Origin: Thermomonas sp.
GTDB lineage: Bacteria > Pseudomonadota > Gammaproteobacteria > Xanthomonadales > Xanthomonadaceae
Length of the DNA: 64,000 nucleotides
Direction: 5' to 3'
Assembly: GCF_019104945.1 (NCBI RefSeq)
Contig: NZ_JAHRWW010000005.1
Location: forward strand, 1 to 64,000
Below the pieces are notes generated by a model. That model was not told the origin of the DNA. It searched no databases and saw only the letters and a program-made list of their open reading frames with translations. Both the position numbers and the translations under genes were made by a program. Positions 1 to 7,049 of this stretch are shown piece after piece (the first letter of the stretch is position 1; every line of letters begins with the position of its first letter).

Positions 1-170
1 TCTAAAACTCCGAAAACCACGAGCCCGAATCGACCCGCGTTACTGCCCACGGCAGCCGCTGCATTATCGATAAGGCAGTGAAGGCAATTTTCGTAAAATG
101 CCTCCACTGAAGGCGCGAAGAGTACTGTATTTACAGGACAAATGCAATATCGACATGCATGCGCCTAGGC

Positions 171-1313
171 CTATTCCTCTGGCTTTAGCACGAAGTCGGC
201 AAGCCACAAATCACCAGAAACCGTTTGCGCAGCGCCGCCTGACACTGGATTCAACAGGCGTAGCCATAACCCAGGGCAGTTTTCCGCTGGCACGGAAAAG
301 CTGAACGACGCCTCGCGCCAGCTAAAGCTTCCATCAATGGGCTCGCTGCGCCCGACGACACCAGCCCGCCCCGCGCAGGCCACTACCCATTGCAATCCCA
401 ACTCGCTGCGCAGGTTCTGTGCCTGCATTCGCATACTGATTTGGTACTTGCCGGGCATCAAGAATAACGGGTGTTCCAAGCCAGCCCCCGGCACGCGTCT
501 GCCTAAAAATTGCAGGCTAGCCGCACGCCCCGGGATCCCTTGCATAGGGACGAACAAGAGCAGCACGCCAGGCACGCGGCGCTGCCGCCAGTCAAAACCC
601 ACGCCGGACACTTCGGACTCAAATTGGCCGTTGTAAAGCGCGGCTAGGCGCCCATTTTCTTTCGCGGCTGTTCCTGCCCAACGTGCATAAGCATCGCCCC
701 AGCGACCTTGTGCCATCAAGCTATCCATCCAGCCCGCGTATTCTTGCTCACTTAATCCGCCCTGGTCTTGTAGGCTTTGCATCACCTGATCTGCCGCCAG
801 CGCATTCCCCGTTGTTGGGGCCCTCAGTGCCGCAAGGGTGCGCGCACGCCACGGCGGGTCGCTATTGAGCACACGCGCGAGTGCTGCAGCGAAACTAGGA
901 TCCACCGCCATTTGCACAAACGCAGGATTGATCTTGCTGGCTTGACTCGGCGCTAATCGCAGTAATTCATCCAATTGCACCAAGGCATCATCATAGGCGC
1001 CCTGCGCTAGATAATGCTGCGCAAGCCAAAGCCGCGTTGCTTGATCTCGCGGCGCGCGGCGCGCGGCAATTTTATATAGAGCGAGCGCCCGTGTTTTATC
1101 GCCCAGCACTTCACTTGCGCGCGCCAGCACAACAAACGCCTTGCCCTGCAGGGGTTCCGTAGAAAGCAATTCTAGTGCTGCGGCTTGCGCCTGTTTTGGA
1201 TCTGCGTCTGACAATGCCGGCGCAGCCTGCATCATGCCCACGATCCGCCAAGCAGCAAACAGAGCCAGCCCACTCATCAAGGTTAGCAGCGTGATGCGCG
1301 CCGTTTGCTTCAT
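171..1313 (-). CDS. TPR-repeat protein with N-terminal membrane anchor, probably in the EPS operon
   Basis: ORF track; hydrophobic N-terminus followed by TPR-like helices (LSTEPLQGKAFVVLARASEVLGDKTRALALYKIAARRAPRD); overlaps the upstream gene by 4 bp. Confidence 0.7.
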   Translation of the reverse strand: MKQTARITLLTLMSGLALFAAWRIVGMMQAAPALSDADPKQAQAAALELLSTEPLQGKAFVVLARASEVLGDKTRALALYKIAARRAPRDQATRLWLAQHYLAQGAYDDALVQLDELLRLAPSQASKINPAFVQMAVDPSFAAALARVLNSDPPWRARTLAALRAPTTGNALAADQVMQSLQDQGGLSEQEYAGWMDSLMAQGRWGDAYARWAGTAAKENGRLAALYNGQFESEVSGVGFDWRQRRVPGVLLLFVPMQGIPGRAASLQFLGRRVPGAGLEHPLFLMPGKYQISMRMQAQNLRSELGLQWVVACAGRAGVVGRSEPIDGSFSWREASFSFSVPAENCPGLWLRLLNPVSGGAAQTVSGDLWLADFVLKPEE

Positions 1314-2629
1314 TGCAATGGTTCCAAATTAAGGTCTGTCACAAGCCAAATTCCATCACGCCAGCGTAGCGTCGCTACCAAACGTCCACGCTCAGAAGCG
1401 CTCTTGCGCATCGCGTACCTTGCTGTTAGCTCAGCCGTTTCTGTTCCGATTCGCCATTGCGCGGGCTGCATGCGCACATTACCAGAGGCATGCCATTCCC
1501 CACGCAAGCGGTCTGCGCGGTTTTGCACAGCCGGGCTGTTCCATATTGGGGGCGAGAGCAGTTTCGGCGTTTGCAGGTAATTCAATAATTGACCACCCGC
1601 CTGCTGCGCCATCACAACCTGCTCCAAATCCGGTGAACGCACCGCTATTTGATCCACGGTGTGTGCTACGGGTGGGGCTTCAACAAGTGCTGGCTTTAAG
1701 GGTACTGCTGGAGAGGGGCCGGCCCTTTCAATTGTTTCACCTTTAGACGTGACCGCACCCCGCTCATTGAGATCATTTTCTGAGAAGACTGTGTGCACCG
1801 GTGGTTGGCTCACCACCGGGCTCGTCCGCCCATCTAATGGACGCAAAGAAGGCTCAACTGGCTTTATTCCTAGCTTTTCCCGCACTGCAGTAATGACATC
1901 CATTGATGACTGACGTGCATCTGCCTGCTGCATCTCTGCGCCTTGCGCATTCTTTATACGCAATGCAGAAAAACCAGACTCCGTCTCAGCGGCTGCATGC
2001 GCCACGTATTCTTGATGATCGCTTGGGCGCTGCAGCCCGTCATATACGCTAAGCAATAGTAGTACCGCGCAGAGTGTCAGCAGCACCAACACAGGCCATC
2101 TGCGTCGCCATGCGGGCAGCACGCCTTCTTCTTGTGCCTGCCACACCGGCTTGCGCCGCTGTAGATTAGGTGCAACGACATAGCCCGCACCTTGCAGATT
2201 GGCATCGTAAGCCCGGCGACGTTCAGGCGTGCGCAGTTGATTCCAAGCGTGGTTCACACGCGCGGCAAAAACAGCGTCGTCGTCGCTACGTAGCCGATCG
2301 GGATGCAGCCAAGCCTGCAGCACACGATGATGGGCTTTGATCTGCTCCGCCGCAGCATCTGGCGAAACACCTAAAACTCGATACGCATCTGCTTGCGGAT
2401 AAAACAATACTTCGCGCGCGTAAAAGCGCGCGGCCTCACAGATCCTTGCCTCTGGTTCAGCAAAACGCTGCTTTGCATCCGCCAACACATCTGGCATTAC
2501 ACCGGCTGCGATTCCAAGCAGTTCAGTGACACCTAATGGCAGTGGTCGAGCTTTCAACACATGGCGTTGCTCTGGCGCTTGTAACAGCGCCAGCGCCCAT
2601 TCCAGCGCGTTGCCATTCGCGCCCGTCAT
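1310..2629 (-). CDS. J-domain (DnaJ-like) protein with central TM helix and C-terminal IMS/DUF4101-like domain
   Basis: J-domain-like segment YRVLGVSPDAAAEQIKAHHRVLQAWLHPDRL (HPD motif), TM segment WPVLVLLTLCAVLLLLSV, C-terminal GEWHASGNVRMQPAQWRIG...VATLRWRDGIWLVTDLNL. Confidence 0.7.
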   Translation of the reverse strand: MTGANGNALEWALALLQAPEQRHVLKARPLPLGVTELLGIAAGVMPDVLADAKQRFAEPEARICEAARFYAREVLFYPQADAYRVLGVSPDAAAEQIKAHHRVLQAWLHPDRLRSDDDAVFAARVNHAWNQLRTPERRRAYDANLQGAGYVVAPNLQRRKPVWQAQEEGVLPAWRRRWPVLVLLTLCAVLLLLSVYDGLQRPSDHQEYVAHAAAETESGFSALRIKNAQGAEMQQADARQSSMDVITAVREKLGIKPVEPSLRPLDGRTSPVVSQPPVHTVFSENDLNERGAVTSKGETIERAGPSPAVPLKPALVEAPPVAHTVDQIAVRSPDLEQVVMAQQAGGQLLNYLQTPKLLSPPIWNSPAVQNRADRLRGEWHASGNVRMQPAQWRIGTETAELTARYAMRKSASERGRLVATLRWRDGIWLVTDLNLEPLQ

Positions 2630-2632
2630 GCC

Positions 2633-4936
2633 TTAACTCTTTGTCAGCTTTTTTGCATCATTACCGTAAGCGTAATACGAATACGAGCCGTAGCCATAAC
2701 CGTAGCCATATCCATAACCCGCCGTGCGTGAGTCGTATTTCGTCAGCAAGCAGCCCACAACACGCGCACGCGCCACCAGCAATCGTTTAAGCGCTACTTG
2801 AGCAGCACCAATCTTGGTTTTCGCACTATTAACGACAAGAATCGTTGCACTCACCGTGTTCGACAAAATAGGCGCATCGGCCAATCCTAGTACCGGTGGC
2901 CCGTCGATCACCACGTGATCAAAACGCTCAGTGCCAATAGTCAGCAGCGACACAAGCTTTGACCCAGAAAGAAGCTCCGCTGGGTTCGGTGGCAGCGGCC
3001 CAGCCAACACAACGCTTAGGCTTCCGTCATCAACTAAATGCGTGGCGTCTGCCAGTGTGCAGCCGCCGGCCAGCAGATTGCTAAGACCAAACTCGGCGCG
3101 CAGCCCCAGTGTTTTATGCAGTGACGGGTTGCGCAAATCGCCATCGATCAGCAACACGCGCTTACCTAGCTGCACAAGATTACGTGACAGTGCCAGCGCC
3201 GTGGTGGATTTGCCTTCACCGGGGCCACTACTGGTGACAAGCAGCGTCTTAGGCACACCATGATCGGTGGCAAATTGCAGCGCTGTGCGCACCGAACGAT
3301 ACGCTTCCGAGAATGACGACTTGGGGTCTTTCGCCAAGTCGGCCACATTTTCCTTCTGCCCAAGCTTCGGAATAATACCAAGCACAGCCAGTTTCAACTT
3401 CTGCTCGACGTCTTCCGGCGTCTTGATCGTGTCGTCCAAGAATTCCAGCAAGAACGCCAACAGCACACCCAGCATCGCACCCAGCAGCAAGCCAATGGCA
3501 AGATTCAGTGCAAGATTGGGCTTGAAGCGCCTTTTCGGCACTTCAGCACGATCGATGACCGAGATGTTGTTACTGCGCACATCGCCTGCAACACCTACCT
3601 CTTTGAAACGCTGCAGCAAGTTGTCATAGAGCTGGCGGTTGGTATCCACCTCACGCTTCAAAATATTGTATTGAATGCTGCGACCGTCCACATCCAGTGC
3701 TTCACTGCGCAGTGCGGCAATCTGTCCTTCCAGCATGCGTTCCTGTGAGGAAGCCGCGTCGTACTCTGCTTTAACCGAAGCCCGCACGTTGCCAACTTCT
3801 TGCGCCACTTGGCGATCCAGCTCGTCAATTTGCCCTTTGAGCTGCTGCATTTCCGGGTAATCCGGCTTGAACGTGCGCAATTTGAGCTGGTATTGCGCTT
3901 GCAGTTCACCACGGCTTTTTTGCAGCAAACGGATATTGGAGTTACCAATCATATCGGGCGGCATTGCCCCACTGGAGGCCTGTCGCCAACGTGCTTGCGC
4001 ACGAATCCGCTGATCTTGTGCTGCGGCCAGTGCGTTATTGAGCTGGGATAAATTTTGCACCGCCAGCGATTGATCCTTATCGCCAACGGTGACCAAGTTT
4101 TCCTGCTGAGCAAACTGCACCAGCTTGCGCTCGGATTCTTCCAGCTTCGCCTTGGTTAGCTTTAGCTGATCTTCAAGATAACCCTTGGCATACGAAGAAG
4201 CGCCGAACTTGCGCTCCAAGCCCGATGCAATAAACCCGTCTGCAATAGCATTGGCCACGCGCGCCGAGAACTGCGGCACAGGGCTATCAAAACTAACCTT
4301 GACCAGACGCGAGTTGCGCACCGGCTCAACGCTCAGATCGTTACCGATCAAGGTGGCCGCTTTACGCAGCTCATCGGCCGCATCGGCCTGCGCTTGCGCA
4401 GCATTTTGCTGCTTATCTTCTTTGGTTTGTGGACGCAGCAGCGTCAGCATTCGCCCGATCCATCCGGAGTCGAAATTTTGCTCAATCGCTGCCTGATCGA
4501 GATTCAATTCGTTGGCCACGCGCTCGGCCAGCGATCGGCTTTTAAGCAGCTCGTACTGCGTCTGCAGAAACTCAGGATCGCGCCCCTCCACCTCCCCTGG
4601 CTGTAGACCATCGACACGCACCACCTGCGTACCAGACTTGTCCAGCTGCAGCACGGTTGTCGCGCGGTAGATAGGTGTTGCCAGCAATGTCACCAGCAGT
4701 GCTATCGCTACCACCGCCGCAAGTACCGTTACGATCAGACGGCGCCGTTTTAGGAGGATGTGCCAGTACGCCAGCAGATCGATTTCATCATCGTCTCGTC
4801 GATCTTCCTGCAGCTGCAGCGCCAGCGCACCATCTTGGCGCACTTGGGCAAGCGCATAGTCTGGCTGCCGATCCGAACGCATCGGAAGCTGGCCGTTATC
4901 CCCTGAAGGGCCGGTGGGCAGTCGATCATCAGTCAT
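2633..4936 (-). CDS. Wzc-like polysaccharide co-polymerase / BY-family tyrosine autokinase
   Basis: Wzz-like N-terminal domain, Walker A SGPGEGKSTTALALSRNL, LLIDGDLRNPSLH, Tyr-rich tail YGYGYGYGYGSYSYYAYG. Confidence 0.92.
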   Translation of the reverse strand: MTDDRLPTGPSGDNGQLPMRSDRQPDYALAQVRQDGALALQLQEDRRDDDEIDLLAYWHILLKRRRLIVTVLAAVVAIALLVTLLATPIYRATTVLQLDKSGTQVVRVDGLQPGEVEGRDPEFLQTQYELLKSRSLAERVANELNLDQAAIEQNFDSGWIGRMLTLLRPQTKEDKQQNAAQAQADAADELRKAATLIGNDLSVEPVRNSRLVKVSFDSPVPQFSARVANAIADGFIASGLERKFGASSYAKGYLEDQLKLTKAKLEESERKLVQFAQQENLVTVGDKDQSLAVQNLSQLNNALAAAQDQRIRAQARWRQASSGAMPPDMIGNSNIRLLQKSRGELQAQYQLKLRTFKPDYPEMQQLKGQIDELDRQVAQEVGNVRASVKAEYDAASSQERMLEGQIAALRSEALDVDGRSIQYNILKREVDTNRQLYDNLLQRFKEVGVAGDVRSNNISVIDRAEVPKRRFKPNLALNLAIGLLLGAMLGVLLAFLLEFLDDTIKTPEDVEQKLKLAVLGIIPKLGQKENVADLAKDPKSSFSEAYRSVRTALQFATDHGVPKTLLVTSSGPGEGKSTTALALSRNLVQLGKRVLLIDGDLRNPSLHKTLGLRAEFGLSNLLAGGCTLADATHLVDDGSLSVVLAGPLPPNPAELLSGSKLVSLLTIGTERFDHVVIDGPPVLGLADAPILSNTVSATILVVNSAKTKIGAAQVALKRLLVARARVVGCLLTKYDSRTAGYGYGYGYGYGSYSYYAYGNDAKKLTKS

Positions 4937-4958
4937 TGCGTATCAATCCTTGAAACTC

Positions 4959-5678
4959 TTACATGAACCAGCGGAACACGCCAATCGCCGGCATACTTTC
5001 GATGAAACGACGGTAGGCCGACTTCGAGCCCGAGGTTTCGACAACGATGATGTCATCGCCATAGACCTGAGGGTCCGCTACAACGCCGCGACGCACTTCG
5101 CGCAGATCAAACACGGCGGCCATGCGTTTTCCACTCACCTGGCGCATCAAGATAATTCCACCGAGATCGGCGATCTGGTCGTTCAATCCTTCCGCCAAGG
5201 CGATGGCCTGAAGCAATGTCGTCTTGCCAGTAATGGGATAGATGCCTGGCTTTTTGACCGCACCTTCCAGCGTAATCCGCTGACTGGTGTACTCCTTGAC
5301 GAACACGCTCACCTGCGGATTTTGCAAGAAACCATCGGCATAGCGTTTGCCAAGATCGGCCTCTAGCTCCGGTATGGTCATCCCACCGGCCATCACAATG
5401 CCAATCAATGGCAACGAAATTTGCCCATTGGAATTGACCCGCACTTCTTTATCCAAATCCTCTACACCAAAGACGCTGATTTCCAGCAAATCTTGCGAGC
5501 CAATGCGGTAATCGGTACCACCTTTGTATGCACCTGATGCGGCTGTGGTATCCGGCGCAGGCATTTCATCGCCAGCCACCGCGTTGACCGGCATGCGCTT
5601 GGCACTGCCGCCACTCGCGCAGGCCGCCAATAAGGACAGCAACACGGTGATTAAGAAGAAACGCATCCAGTTGCGCAT
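4959..5678 (-). CDS. Wza-like polysaccharide export lipoprotein (Poly_export/SLBB)
   Basis: Lipobox-like LLAACASGG; YRIGSQDLLEISVFGVEDLDKEVRVNSNGQISLPLIG; SLBB-like ITLEGAVKKPGIYPI. Confidence 0.9.
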   Translation of the reverse strand: MRNWMRFFLITVLLSLLAACASGGSAKRMPVNAVAGDEMPAPDTTAASGAYKGGTDYRIGSQDLLEISVFGVEDLDKEVRVNSNGQISLPLIGIVMAGGMTIPELEADLGKRYADGFLQNPQVSVFVKEYTSQRITLEGAVKKPGIYPITGKTTLLQAIALAEGLNDQIADLGGIILMRQVSGKRMAAVFDLREVRRGVVADPQVYGDDIIVVETSGSKSAYRRFIESMPAIGVFRWFM

Positions 5679-5834
5679 CGCATTCTCTCCGATAGGACAG
5701 CGTATTATGCGTACAAAGCACTCCCATGCCTACCGCTAAGAGTTTGATTAAGCCAACTAATTTTCAAGCCACCTAAAAACTTTCGAAAAACCACTTGCCG
5801 AACTTCCGTATTCATGTAGAATACGCGCTCCTCC

Positions 5835-5909
5835 GGGCGGTTAGCTCAGCGGTAGAGCATTGCCTTCACACGGCAAGGGTCGCAGGTTCGAACCCTGCAC
5901 CGCCCACCA
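5835..5909 (+). tRNA. tRNA-Val (anticodon CAC), CCA encoded
   Basis: GGGCGGT/ACCGCCC acceptor stem; anticodon loop TTCACAC; T-arm GCAGGTTCGAACCCTGC. Confidence 0.95.
5862..5909 (+). repeat. att direct repeat, left copy (within intact tRNA-Val)
   Basis: GCCTTCACACGGCAAGGGTCGCAGGTTCGAACCCTGCACCGCCCACCA, identical to 11414-11461. Confidence 0.95.
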
Positions 5910-5917
5910 TACAAATC

Positions 5918-5938
5918 AACGGCTTAGGCCGTTTTTTT
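5918..5938 (+). terminator. Rho-independent terminator of tRNA-Val (left copy)
   Basis: AACGGC-TTAG-GCCGTT followed by a T run. Confidence 0.8.
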
Positions 5939-5951
5939 GTGCCTGTGATTT

Positions 5952-5978
5952 GCGAGTATGGAAAGAGTATGGAAAACC
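5952..5978 (+). repeat. 27-bp element-end repeat, left copy: two tandem GAGTATGGAAA units
   Basis: GCGAGTATGGAAAGAGTATGGAAAACC, identical to 11307-11333. Confidence 0.93.
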
Positions 5979-6006
5979 GGCTCCCGGTTTTCGTCTTCAT
6001 GCGCAC

Positions 6007-6030
6007 AAAAAACCCGGCACATGGCCGGGC
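6007..6030 (-). terminator. Terminator at the end of the element's leftward operon
   Basis: Minus strand GCCCGGCCATGTGCCGGGTTTTTT just downstream of the 6059 stop. Confidence 0.75.
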
Positions 6031-6058
6031 TTCATCTTGGCAGTGTCGGCAGGCGCGC

Positions 6059-6289
6059 TTACTCCCTTACCTCGCTCCAAAGTTCGCACGGCCCCACGCT
6101 CAGCGCCTCAGCGCGTTTCAGTAGCGCGTCCATCGACTCGCCCGGCAAACGACCTAGGCGCAAGCCATCGCCGCGCATGATGCCGACAGGCTCCACGCCT
6201 TGCGAGGCAATCAGGATGATGGACGGCACGGCCTGCCCCCGCTCGCGGTTGGCCTCCAAGCGTTCAATGCGCGTGCGCAGGGTGGTCAT
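6059..6289 (-). CDS. Small protein with N-terminal coiled-coil-like motif (hypothetical, element-borne)
   Basis: ORF with 4-bp overlap to the upstream gene; starts MTTLRTRIERLEANRER. Confidence 0.6.
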   Translation of the reverse strand: MTTLRTRIERLEANRERGQAVPSIILIASQGVEPVGIMRGDGLRLGRLPGESMDALLKRAEALSVGPCELWSEVRE

Positions 6290-6630
6290 GTGTTGCCCCC
6301 TTCAGCCCGGCGCTGCGCCTCGGCTTCAAACGCTGCAAACTCGCGCGGTGTCATCGGTTCGTACTCTTGCAAGAAATGCCATGCAGCCCGCTCCGCTGCG
6401 CTCAAGCCAGCCGGGGGCACGCCATCACGAAACCCAAGGTCTCGACACCAGCGCGCAGCTACCAGCCGCCCGCCCTTCACCTCGGGCACAGCCTGCCAGC
6501 CGTCACGGGTGGGCATGTTGTCAGCATTGGCAAGCTGGAACGTGAGTAATGCATCTCGGCTCGCCTGTCTCCAATCGCGCGGGCTTTTGCGCGCCTCCAG
6601 CCGCTCAACACGCGCGTGCAGGTTGTTCAT
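6286..6630 (-). CDS. Small protein with N-terminal coiled-coil-like motif (hypothetical, element-borne)
   Basis: ORF with 4-bp overlaps to both neighbours; starts MNNLHARVERLEARKSP. Confidence 0.65.
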   Translation of the reverse strand: MNNLHARVERLEARKSPRDWRQASRDALLTFQLANADNMPTRDGWQAVPEVKGGRLVAARWCRDLGFRDGVPPAGLSAAERAAWHFLQEYEPMTPREFAAFEAEAQRRAEGGNT

Positions 6631-7049
6631 GGTGCCACCTTGGTACTGGCCTCTAACGCCTCGATACGCGCCAACAGTTCGGACGTTTCCACTACGCGCG
6701 CCAAGGTGCCCACAGCGGCCACCAGTGCGGCGGCGGTGTCTGGTGCAAGGTCACCCTCAGCAACAGCCGCAAGCGCAGCCTCAGCGCGCGCTGTGAGTGT
6801 TCCAGCCGCAAGACTTGGCAACGATACCGGCGCGGCCTCAGATTTCAGTGCAGGCAATACGCGATCTAGTAGCGCCTTCGCGGCCTGCATGTCGCCATCC
6901 TTCGCGCGCTGAATCATGGCGGTGACGATCTCGCCAGCGTCGGCAGCAATGGCGCGGCGCAGCTCACCAGACAAGCCGGAACCCTTTGGACGGCCAGCGG
7001 GATTGCCAGACTGGCCGGGTTTGAATCGGTGCGGTTTCTTAGCGGTCAT
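6627..7049 (-). CDS. DUF5681-domain protein (phage/element-associated)
   Basis: N-terminal signature HRFKPGQSGNPAGRPKGS. Confidence 0.8.
   Translation of the reverse strand: MTAKKPHRFKPGQSGNPAGRPKGSGLSGELRRAIAADAGEIVTAMIQRAKDGDMQAAKALLDRVLPALKSEAAPVSLPSLAAGTLTARAEAALAAVAEGDLAPDTAAALVAAVGTLARVVETSELLARIEALEASTKVAP

Noticed and set aside
76-109. Imperfect hairpin CAGTGAAGGCAATTTTCGTAAAATGCCTCCACTG downstream of the TPR gene
   Set aside because: Probably an ordinary operon-end structure; context to the left is outside the window.
5795-6180. Plus-strand ORFs spanning tRNA-Val and the element left end
   Set aside because: They run through a tRNA and its terminator; chance ORFs.
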